From Periplaneta americana (Eukaryota > Arthropoda > Insecta > Blattodea > Blattidae): a DNA stretch of 64,000 nt. Position 1 is the stretch's first letter. The number at the start of each line of letters is the position of its first letter. The DNA lies in assembly GCF_040183065.1 (NCBI RefSeq), contig NC_091119.1, forward strand, positions 68,452,392 through 68,516,391, in the 5' to 3' direction. A program made the translations under genes and the position numbers. Under the pieces are notes generated by a model that searched no databases, was not told the origin of the DNA, and worked only from the letters and a program-made list of their open reading frames with translations. Positions 55,472 through 64,000 of this stretch are shown piece by piece.

Positions 55472-55738
55472 TTAGATCGACAAGAAGAGAATGACAAGAT
55501 GGAAACGCCGATGATGGTGGAGGCTTCGAGCAGCGACCAACAGCGGGCATTTAACAACTGGAATGCGGAGTGGGAGAAGAGAGTCAGGCAGGGGGACCCG
55601 CAGAATCTGAAGAATTTGGAGGCTGGACTTCATTATTTCCAATTCGATAGCCGGGAAGGTACAGTAACTGTTTACATCCCGAAGTATACAATTGCTTTCA
55701 GCTATGCACAAGCAGCTCGTGGATACCCAGAGTAGCGC
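55472..55738 (+). CDS. Candidate terminal exon, unassigned protein
   Basis: TACACTTCCTTTTAG at 55457-55471 is a good acceptor. The frame then reads RQEENDKMETPMMVEASSSD, RAFNNWNAEWEKRVRQGDPQ, NLKNLEAGLHYFQFDSREGT and IPKYTIAFSYAQAARGYPE, with a stop at 55736-55738. About half or more of the codons before the middle end in G or C (ATG, GTG, GAG, AGC, CAG), unlike the AT-rich flanks, which argues for real coding. An ATG at 55499 could also start a 79-residue protein without upstream exons. Phase fits the donor at 52460. The protein would be small and charged, with no domain I recognise. The opposite strand has a 95-codon frame with a strong ATGGCGGCC start context at 55759, so strand is not certain. 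Confidence 0.45.
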
Positions 55739-58106
55739 AATCAGCTGATCGGCCGCCATTGTTATTCCATTTCAACACTCTTGGGATAGGAATATTTAAA
55801 GTAAAGCTCAATTTAGGCAGTGTCCGTGGCCCTTAAAATTAAGAGTAGGTTATTTGATTCTGACTTAGACTATATTATTTCATTCCTATACAACTGTAGC
55901 ATATGCGACAAATAGCGAGCGCTGCGCTGGAATTGCAATGACTGATTTGTCGGTTTTCCGGCGCAAAGGATTGTGGTACTCTGGATATCTACGGACTCTG
56001 TGCACAAGTTCAGGAGACTTGAATTCTTATTAGTAGCGAATATGGCATTTATCCAGAGATGTCATGTAACCAGTTCTCACTAGTCGCCCGATTCACTTGT
56101 TGAATTAGTCACAATTCGTAGAATCTATTCTTAAATGTTTGAAGTTTAAAATACATTAGGTTCTTGAGAGAAAGCAAGAACATTAAACATTTTAACATGA
56201 AATTCTCTAGCTTTTTAATATGACAGTAAATATAATCGTATCATATTTTTAAATCGTTGTTTCTTAACCAAGTGTGCAGACAGTCAGAGGAGGAATACAA
56301 TATCGACGGCCCATTTAGAAAAGAAAACAACTCAAAATTTAAAGTTTTGAGAAACCTGAATTTTGAAGCTTCATGTTATTGTGAAAAATCATCAAAGGAT
56401 TGTTGAACTTAATCCAAATTGAAATCATGGAAATAGGCCTACGTAGATAAATTAACATGGAACAACCTAAAGCTTAGTATTCATATCATGAAATAATGTT
56501 ATTTAATTACTCTGTCTATTTAGAATCCCCTATAGAAGATTTCACTTTAAGAAAAAAGCATTGAACATATGGGGCTATTCCATCAAATGACCAGTTGTCA
56601 TAGAAACGTCTACATATCACATAGCTTGTACAATGTACAGAGCGATCCAAAAGTAGCGCACATCTTAATAGGTTTCTATGGATGAATAAATGGGTAGACC
56701 TTATTATAACAATTTTTTTGGTATACCGTCTGTATTTATGTCCTAATACGTTCACATATATTTATAAAGATGAATTTGTTACATTTACTTACATCAGGTT
56801 TAACTTAAGTTACATCATTTTTCACAACATATGCTGAAAATTGCAGCCCCGTTCAGTAACGCATGTATAGCTCGCGCAAGGAACGATTACCGAAAAGCAA
56901 TGGTGGCGTTGCTGTCTGTTTTGACGTGTGTATGTAGGCACGCCGAGGGGGCGAGAAATGCTGGCCGATTGAAGTACTGTCTCTTCCAACAAGATGAACA
57001 TATGAGGACACAGTTGTGGAAATGAAGAACGTAGCAAGAGAAAAATTTGAAGCTAATTAAACGCGTAACATATGTTTATGAATGAAATAATAATACCGTG
57101 CGATACAAGTCACGTATTCACATGCAACGGAACAAACTAAAGTCGTGATGTAACTATCACAACGCAAGACTGATTCTATCGATGTCATTTCTCTTCCGAC
57201 TGTACTCTTGAATATCATTTAATCTATCTCATGACCTTTCCTGTTCGCCGCTCTTCCTTATCGCATTGTTTCATTCGCATTCCTTCCTTCGGTATTCTCT
57301 ACTTGCGAGACCTATACCACGGTAGGTAGGCTATATCACGGTACTCGCCACGCGCAGACTACGAGGCAAGCCCCGCCCTTCTCTACGTCATCCGTTGTAC
57401 AAAGTGTGAAAGCTTACGCGCCACAGACATGCATTAAAAACGGAGGAAAACAGTAACACTATAATATATGCATACACGCAGCAAAATACAATGAGCACTA
57501 TTACTTAAAACATTGGCGTCTGGCTACGGAAATCTCCATAGTTAGGTGGCCAGCTGTAGGTGTCGGGGCCACGGAGATTTCTGGTTTTACGTAAGGGTTT
57601 GTTTTGTCATATGTCAACTTTTGTAGATTAAGTCACAGGCTTTTAATTGTCGTAACATATTATTGAATAGGAAGTTTCTTATTACCTTTGGATCCTTCTC
57701 CCCTCCTTCCCCTAAAAATTTATAGCGTACAGACACATTCACAAACCGTCAATAAAATTTCAGTTGAAACTGTCCCTGAATGAGGAAATTATTCTTTAGA
57801 GAAGCCGTCTAAGAGTATGGACATGCAATTCTGGAAAATTAGTAAAACACGGCATTCTCGTGAGAATGGTAAGTGAGGTCATAACAACGTATATGTAACA
57901 TGGAAATATACTCATATGCTACTGAAGGAAAGAGATTAGAAATAGACACGATATACACTTTCTGGAACCGAACTTCTATCTACGGCATTTTCTTGAAAGA
58001 AAGACAAGGGTTTACGGTACAATAAGAAGCAACAGAGAGCTTCCGAAGTCTTTCGTTGAAGATGAAAATAATTTAACAGTAGAAGAGAGCGTATTATATA
58101 GGGAGG
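55739..58106. other. Unassigned region
   Basis: No coding domain or transposon recognised. The CpG-containing block at 57340-57430 has GCCCCGCCC and TACGTCATCC (Sp1- and CREB-like), and CCGCCATTGTT at 55752 resembles a YY1 site. These could mark promoters, but none is tied to a gene. Confidence 0.35.
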
Positions 58107-58261
58107 ATGGCGTCTTCTTTAGATTTCGAAATACGAAAGAAGAGAGGAGTTAGGATGGCCAGCACTTTGTACTTGGTGACACTAGGAAGAAAGGAAAATG
58201 CTAGAGGAGGCTGTGTGAAAGCTCTCTTGCATCATTCAATAGAACAAATATGTACACAGAG
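58107..58261 (+). CDS. Candidate exon, unassigned
   Basis: TATATAGGGAGG lies just before ATGGCGTCTTCTTTAGATTT. The frame MASSLDFEIRKKRGVRMAST continues through LYLVTLGRKENARGG and ends at CACAGA/GTAAGT (58262), a consensus donor. It has no homologue I recognise and could be chance. Confidence 0.25.
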
Positions 58262-58639
58262 TAAGTCAATATCTGTTCTACTATTCAATTCTGAGAAAAA
58301 CTATAAAATGGAGCAGAAAAGTTGTGTTGTGATTCCTAAACTGTGCTTTAGGATCTATAAATTAAAAACTCTGACATGAAGCTGTTATATAAGAATAGGT
58401 CTATCTTGCTGGAAACAGCTAGCTACTGACGGAAATGATTTAATCTAGATGTCATAAGATACTTGTAGTTGTCTCTCTTCAGTTCCTCAAACAGACCTCG
58501 AACACTCTTTATAAAAATAAAAAATCCTTTCTGAAATGGCAAAATAACTTTCTTACCACTACACGCATTAAGTTGAACAATTGAAATAATTAATCTTAAA
58601 CTTGATCCTGTTTTTCAGTTTCTATGCCGTAGATGATCT
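58262..58639. other. Unassigned gap
   Basis: No feature recognised. Confidence 0.4.
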
Positions 58640-59222
58640 TTAAATTATATTTAGTGGCTGGCTAGAGTTCAACACATCGAATCCATCATTAACACATTTT
58701 ATGAATTCTGATACATGCTTTTCTTCGGGAATAAGGTGCAAAATGGTTTTGGATATTGTATTAGAAAGAACTTCTGCGACCTTTCTTACATTTTGCTTCT
58801 CCATTCCACACAGAGTTAAATGATCATTTTGTATCTTGTATGTGTATTTCAGATCTCTTTTGTTGTAATTCAGAAGTTTTAAAAATGTATTCTCATTCAC
58901 AAATTTCAAAACCACTATCAAGAAGATCGTTTCTTAAGAATTTCAGCGCATGTGGCACATCACAAAAAGCCCATATACTTATTTCAGGAACGTTAGTATT
59001 CTGAAATTGGGTTTTATTTTGGACACGACCCAACTTTAACAGAATCCACATATTACGCGGCCCCATGTCATTTACGAATCCTCTCATCCTTAGGCCTATA
59101 TTCTTCAATTCATATACAGCAGTATGAAGAATGGCAGGGGTTACTGCGCTGTCGGATCGTAAAATATTATCTATAAGAATGCGTATCATCATTTCCCACG
59201 GGGCGTGAAACGCTTCTGTCAA
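58640..59222 (-). pseudogene. P-element/THAP9-type transposase core, second copy
   Basis: Minus-strand frames give TEAFHAPWEMMIRILIDNIL, then MRGFVNDMGPRNMWILLKLG around the second catalytic D, then IWAFCDVPHALKFLRNDLLD, the hallmark D-x-PHxxK-x-x-RN block. After a small shift near 58920 it continues FVNENTFLKLLNYNKRDLKY and KVAEVLSNTISKTILHLIP. It differs clearly from the transposase at 44160-46385 (AFCDVPHALKFLRN versus DAPHLLKLHRN). It starts abruptly at 59222 next to a 19-bp GC-rich sequence repeated in inverted orientation at 62311-62329. Confidence 0.75.
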
Positions 59223-59696
59223 GTACGCTTTCGTAAGCCACTATCCATGTGAACGCGGTGTAGTAAGCTTGCCGGTGACGTCAAAAGCTCACGATTCGGT
59301 CGTGACGGGATCAAACATGTTTGATTTTCAGTCGTAAGCCGCCTGGCTTTAGTGAAGCAAGATGTCTTGTTAGCTTTGTTTTTAGATTTAGTAAGAGTGA
59401 TACAATACAATTTTTGGAACTATAGGTATCAAATAAAACATGTTCTGTACAATCCAACATTGGGCGAGTATCGGGATCGTGATAAACAAGCAGCAGGGGA
59501 TAAACGAATGTCTGCTACCCTAAATATACCAACATTTGGACCAAAGGAATTTATAATGAATTTTGCCAGGAAATGAGGAAAATTTCTGAGAGTGAGAGAT
59601 CAGAAAAGTCTACCGATGAGATCTACAAACCTAAAGCTGCCTGGTTAATAAAAATAAACTATTTCAAGTGACATTCTAGTTCTGTTTTGGCAGTTA
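59223..59696. other. Unassigned gap
   Basis: Contains GTGACGTCAAAAGCTCACGA and other GC-richer blocks near 59260-59340 that may be a transposon end. No gene supported. Confidence 0.35.
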
Positions 59697-59930
59697 TTGT
59701 TTGTTTCATACAGTTTTTGTGTCATATTTTGTTATAAGAAGTCGAACTCGCTCAAACAAATCTTCAAATTGTACCTCTGTCATTCTTAACGAATTTTTGA
59801 AATCCTCAGGATGATTTTTAAGTTCTCCTTCAATAAATCTTCAAGCTCCCAAAGCTTTGCGTTGTAGTGTCCACTGCCTAACCCACCATCTCCTTCTCTT
59901 GTGTTTTCTTCTTTGCAAGAAACGATTTCA
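59697..59930 (-). pseudogene. PIF/Harbinger transposase N-terminal fragment
   Basis: Minus strand from about 59925: KHKRRRWWVRQWTLQRKALG, then a stop, RFIEGELKNHPEDFKNSLRM and TEVQFEDLFERVRLLITKYD. This is the characteristic opening of HARBI1-like transposases (RRxWVRPW, a Ga-x-x-L-x-x-EL block, F-x-x-RM-x-x-x-x-F-x-x-LL, I-x-KxDT). The catalytic DDE domain is not present below 59697. One internal stop. Confidence 0.7.
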
Positions 59931-60245
59931 TTCGCTGAAACTGAACATATAACCCAGCCGTCGGCAATTTTGTACTCGCGATGACATTACTGGACGCAAG
60001 CCGCAGTACGTAAGATGTAATATTAGTCGAGGAGTATAGAGCACTCCGTTCGGATCCCAGTGGCGGACTCTCAACTCAATCATCTGACGTAGACTACACA
60101 ATATTGTTTTATAGATGAACAGATTGTATTGTATTTCACCTTTATGTTTGCTGTGCTACAACAACCTAGGAAAATACTTCACAAATTGCCACTCTTAATA
60201 CAACTCGTAAATTTTCGTCTGCTAGTCACGATCTTTGTTTAGATT
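59931..60245. other. Unassigned gap
   Basis: No feature recognised. Confidence 0.4.
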
Positions 60246-60870
60246 TTACAAGTTTTCGTTCAGAAAAAAATTGTTCGGAAATATATCGAATGTAGAGACA
60301 AACATAGCGGCTATGTAGGGTCGCGGCAGGCGACCTATGATAATACTATAGATATTTTCTATGGATAGCATTTTAAATAATTCTAAGCCAGTCTGGTGTG
60401 TTATACAATGACAACGTTTAATGTCCTCACTTATTTCCAGCTCTCTTAATATCACGTTAGTCCACCTAGTAGACTTTTTTAAAGTCGTATTTCGAGTCCC
60501 GTATGTTACTATAGATACTAATTACTTTCTGTTCAGATTCGTTTCTTCTATATATTTTCTTCATGCTTGGCATAACTTTTCTCTTATTGTATTTCCTTCG
60601 AGTGTAATGACATCGAGCAAATATTCTTATACAGAGAGATAATTCGTAACTCCGCGGATGAACATTACCATTTATACTGCATCAATATCTGTGTTTTCAC
60701 CTGAAACGAGAGATTAGACCACTGTTCATGCATCTTTGATTTTATTTCTCGTTCAGCTAGTGTTTCAATATCCCTTATCCTCCTTTGTAATGTCTGTGTG
60801 GATAATTTCATACTGTTAAAAACATCAGATTATTCGGGACAAATAATGTTAGCAACTTTATTCTGACATG
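60246..60870 (-). pseudogene. hAT transposase remnant (GTF2IRD2-like)
   Basis: Minus strand near 60800: MKLSTQTLQRRIRDIETLAE, then NTDIDAV, MVMFIRGVTNYLSV and ITLEGNTIREKL, matching the S-x-x-TVQRRI, DESTD and F-I-RG-V series of GTF2IRD2-type hAT proteins. Lower down, RCHCITHQTGLELFKMLSIE is the HCxxHQ block. Stops occur about every 25-30 codons, so it is old. Confidence 0.55.
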
Positions 60871-60941
60871 TTTTAATGAATTGTCTTTTATTTTAGCACT
60901 TCAATGATTTTGCGATTTGTATGTATGTATTGCGAGTAATT

Positions 60942-61690
60942 TTACGGCTGTCGCCGTCTCCCGCTTCTCAACTTCCAGGTACTCCGGTTTTGACAATCGC
61001 CCATTTGTAGACCCCTGCAGACCATATCCTCCTGAACCTCCTCGCTCCATTTCTTCATTGGCCTTCCTCTTCTCTTTTTTTCCGGGGGAGTCCAGTTGAA
61101 GACCTTATTAGGCCAGCGGTCGGCTGACATTCTCTGGAGATGCCCATACCATATCAGGCGTTTAGTTTCCACTGATTGTAAGATATCTCCTGATACCTGC
61201 ATTATATTTCGGACATCCTGATTCCTAATGTGGTCCATCCTCGAAACTTGACAACTACGGCGCCAGTAATCCATTTTTAGAGCCAACAATTTCTTCTTCA
61301 TCCTGTCTCTCATTTCCCAAGTTTCAGATCCATAGGTACATATACTTTCTATTATAGTTTTATATATACTTGTCTTAGTTTTCCTTGTTACCTTGTCATT
61401 CCACAGGAGTGTATTTAATTGTCTTATGGCCCGCTTTCCTTGGCCAATCTTATTATTATCTTCATCACTTTTGGCCTGACTGTTGAGGGTAACACCCAAA
61501 TATTTGAATGATTCAGAATTTTCTATTTGTGTATCCCCAGTATCTAAATTTACCTTGCTGCGACTACCCACAACCATGTATTTTATTTTCTTGAAATTAA
61601 TTGATAGCCCCCCTTCCTTATTTTGCGATTTCCAAAGCAATAATATAACTTGCATGGAGTTCCCTTTGACTCAGTTTGTTCCATCATAAT
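60942..61690 (-). pseudogene. LINE F: RT C-terminal region
   Basis: A 237-codon frame starting after the catalytic RT motifs: GGLSINFKKIKYMVVGSRSK, FKYLGVTLNSQAKSDEDNNK, KTIIESICTYGSETWEMRDR, then WRRSCQVSRMDHIRNQDVRN, RLIWYGHLQRMSADRWPNKV and a WTPPEKKRRGRP end. A TACA-type tail lies just below 60942. It is 5'-truncated, and unlike the other copies here its frame is intact, so it is probably young. It belongs to a different family from the 49090 LINE. Confidence 0.8.
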
Positions 61691-62388
61691 TTAATACTGG
61701 AACTGTTATTTGAATTTCGTTCTTCTATATTTTAATTGCTTGACTCCGTCTAGCCCTACGAAAAGAAAATTATTTTTATACTTATTTTCTACTGCATACA
61801 TTTCCGTTTACAATTACATTGGATATGTTCATGCTTACCTATGATTTCGTGATAATCTTATGACGTGTCGTAATGTCGCTAGATGTTTGATTTTTAAGTG
61901 TCTATTATAATTTTAGAACAGAAGAGGCGTCTACATTGTCACCATATGCACACCTACTGTTCCTCCCATTCTTCCTTAAACACACGTTTCCGAACAGACG
62001 TTGAAGGTTTTGAGAAAGAAACAATCTAATATAATCAGGTATCCACTGATAGATGTCTGTGTACTGGAGTTGTAGGGGAGTTGATTGGAAGGGAGAGAGT
62101 GAAGCAAAGACAGTTTACTGCGCTGCCCCTTCGACAGCACTATTGCTAATGATCACGATGACATTTTCTCCGATCCCTGCCATACATTCTTCAGCAACTA
62201 ACCATGGCTACGTCTCGACTGACTACTTTGTCCTTCCGTGTGAACGGACCACGCTTTCCAGCAAGAAGGAACTGGCGTGGAGCAATCACGATATTTTTAA
62301 ATTGACGCGAGCGTTTCACGCCCCGTGGGTACACAAGCCTGCTAAACAGTCAAATGTATTGTCGTAAGAAATGCTATGCTGCACTTGC

Positions 62389-62389
<1 letters not shown>
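61691..62389. other. Unassigned gap
   Basis: Contains the 19-bp sequence GCGTTTCACGCCCCGTGGG (62311-62329) shared in inverted orientation with the P-like fragment at 59195-59213. Otherwise no feature. Confidence 0.4.

Positions 62390-62462
<73 letters not shown>
62390..62462. repeat. (TTA)n microsatellite
   Basis: About 24 perfect TTA units. Confidence 0.95.
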
Positions 62463-62463
<1 letters not shown>

Positions 62464-62689
62464 GTCTTTTTCCATGTCAATCGTATTATTTATATTATAT
62501 TTTAAGATCTCAAAACTAAAAGAGATCAAACCTACATGCATTTTATGGTGAAGAGATGCCTTTGTAATGTTCGAGGAGAAGGTAATGGATATTTAAGTTG
62601 TCTTTTAAAATCATCGGCGTTTTAGACAGAGCTCGTAACGTGACTGCTACAGCAACATCTTCGAATTTTTCCCCCTTCAAGTTACTGCT
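62463..62689. other. Short gap
   Basis: No feature recognised. Confidence 0.4.
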
Positions 62690-63402
62690 CTTCTAGTTAT
62701 TAACACGGATTTTTTTGAGGACTGAAAATGGAGGATAATTTAATACTTTCATTTTCAAAAGTCTTAATACGGGCTTCTAAGTGCATATTTTCATGTTTTA
62801 ATTCCTTCAAAGTTTCTTCTAGCTCTGTAATTTGGTCCGAAAGCATCTCATTTTCGGATTTCAACATTTTTTTTTTCAAAATATCAATTTTTTCGTGTCA
62901 GAGATACTAGGATTAGTGAACACTTGTTCATTTCCATTATTAATTGCAGGACAATAATTTTCTCCCGTGTTCGAGACGCTGGAATCCAACACATTTTCTA
63001 GGATCTTTTTGTTATTTCTCCTCTCCATGCGTTGGGTCCGGCGTTCTGAAGGATCATTATTTGATTCGGGATTAGAATTCGGTATAGGCCTATTTAGATG
63101 GGGTTCAGCTCATTCACGTAATATCCATTTATGTTTCAAAGTTGGAAGCTCCGTTTTAAGATCCCTTTCATAATAATTTTCACCAAAATGATAAGATCAG
63201 ACTGTTGCGTTTTCTTCATTGAAAGAATCTTCCCTTTTACACAAATATGCCCATCTTTTCCTACGCACATCTTATTTAGGGAATCTGTGGAAAGTGATAC
63301 TCGCGCGGGCAGAAATCCTTGTTGTAGGCTGTTTGAGCAGGTAGCAATAGCGCATACAAAAGGCTTTTTTTCTTGTTTTGTTTTCGCAATAGCTACTTTC
63401 AA
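62690..63402 (-). pseudogene. THAP-domain and coiled-coil remnant (P-like 5' part)
   Basis: Minus-strand frames, with two shifts and two or three stops, contain the C2CH zinc-binding THAP domain: FVCAIATCSNSLQQ (C-x4-C), SFHRFPK, DVRRKRWAYLCKREDSF, then a Cys codon changed to a stop, SYHF (CxxHF), ENYYERDLKTELPTLKHKWI and an AxPxLNRP end. After a linker rich in Ser, Asn and basic residues comes a coiled coil (MLSDQITELEETLKELKHEN). In P-element-type genes the THAP binds the transposon ends. The same order, THAP then coil, precedes THAP9-type cores, so this may be the missing 5' part of the fragment at 58640-59222, 3.5 kb away on the same strand. Confidence 0.65.
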
Positions 63403-63710
63403 TAGTACGTCATAATGTTAGTCCTTAGAACTAGACCAATTAAATTTATATTTCAGTTATGCAATATACGGTCTTAGGACATATTTTGACTGAGAAAGAT
63501 AGCATAAACATTATTTATATTAACATTTTCCAGAAATTATTATTAAAACAAATGACCTTATGATGAAACTTACTTGTATGTACAGAATGAAGTAGCTCTA
63601 TTAAACCTAACACAAAAATATGTACAATCACTATTTACAAACACAAAAAACAAACAATTTTCACTCAAACCCTCAAACTACTGTAAGACTGGTAATCCCC
63701 GCCACTTGGA
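63403..63710. other. Short AT-rich gap
   Basis: No feature recognised. Confidence 0.4.
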
Positions 63711-63982
63711 GTGTACAGTACGATTATTTAGTCCTGACAGTCGCCGGAGATGTGCGCCTAGATCAGGCGAATCCATTTAGTTACGCCAAGGGGTGTATGG
63801 GTTATTCATTCGCTTGCCTTCGAAGCGATCGGGATGTCATGCGTGCGGTGGAGCGGCATGTTTCCAGTACAATTAAGCTGTACTGCATTCCTTTACCGAC
63901 CGCTCGCCCTTATCTCTACTCCGGAACTTTTCCCCTCTTTCGCGTCGCTGAGCTGTCAGGACTAAATAAGCGGTCTGTACAA
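63711..63982. mobile_element. 272-bp MITE with 30-bp TIRs
   Basis: 63711-63740 and 63953-63982 are inverted over 30 bp with four or five mismatches. Both contain TTATTTAGTCCTGACAG. The interior is GC-richer and non-coding. No target duplication was found. Confidence 0.7.
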
Positions 63983-64000
63983 CGGCTGACGCCAGAGACA

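Noticed and set aside
62053-62367. A 104-codon gene
   Set aside because: No family match, and its end contains the AFHAPW segment shared with the P-like fragment, so it is probably repeat-derived.
1-64000. CRISPR arrays, operons, ribosome binding sites or other prokaryotic features
   Set aside because: Splice signals, LINEs, SINEs and transposon composition show a eukaryotic genome; no spaced short repeats were seen.

Overview
The window is repeat-dominated eukaryotic DNA, most likely from an insect of the cockroach/termite group (Blattodea). AT-rich non-coding sequence is packed with decayed non-LTR retrotransposons, tRNA-related SINEs, hAT, Tc1/mariner, P, Kolobok-like and Harbinger transposons, a Penelope-like element and a Ty3/gypsy remnant. 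Most long ORFs are transposon pieces interrupted by stops and frameshifts. The Blattodea assignment rests on my recollection of the LINE C-terminus (MREEHRLRVFENK...) and of the insect-type SINEs; no search was run.

Only one stretch is recognisable host coding sequence: a 146-bp exon at 38600-38745 (minus strand) that matches COG4, a subunit of the conserved oligomeric Golgi complex, with a GT donor and an AG acceptor. Much of the surrounding sequence is therefore probably COG4 intron. Four plus-strand segments (51262-51357, 52397-52460, 55472-55738, 58107-58261) look like unassigned exons. 52397-52460 (signal-peptide-like start, phase-1 donor) and 55472-55738 (G/C-ending codons, good acceptor) can be joined in frame.

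Layout. 1-5480: Tc1-like pseudogene, SINE with a hairpin, a hAT MITE with perfect TSD, a fold-back element, hAT debris. 5480-10560: a nest in which a minus-strand LINE endonuclease ORF is split by a SINE, the SINE is split by a 2.77-kb hAT element, and a Penelope-like element abuts the LINE. 10900-22600: LINE, SINEs, mariners, an inverted-repeat element with 15-bp TSDs, a GC-rich minisatellite. 22600-28300: a second LINE broken by other inserts, a Kolobok-like transposon with TTAA TSDs, MITEs, LINE 3' ends. 28300-38600: hAT and Tigger-like debris, MITEs and SINEs. 39180-42640: LINE and gypsy remnants. 43317-46764: a full-length P-like element with 30-bp TIRs and a perfect 8-bp TSD. 47585-54250: hAT MITE, an LTR-like stretch, two LINE copies with large internal deletions. 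55400-64000: candidate exons, a second broken P-like transposase, a THAP-domain remnant, Harbinger and hAT debris, a LINE 3' end and a terminal MITE.

The most unusual signal is a short hammerhead-ribozyme-like motif (CTGAWGATG, small stem, GAAACGT) that recurs six times in four otherwise different repeats, twice as inverted pairs inside fold-back elements. It resembles what is known for Penelope-like retroelements, but several copies lack core bases, so catalysis is unproven.
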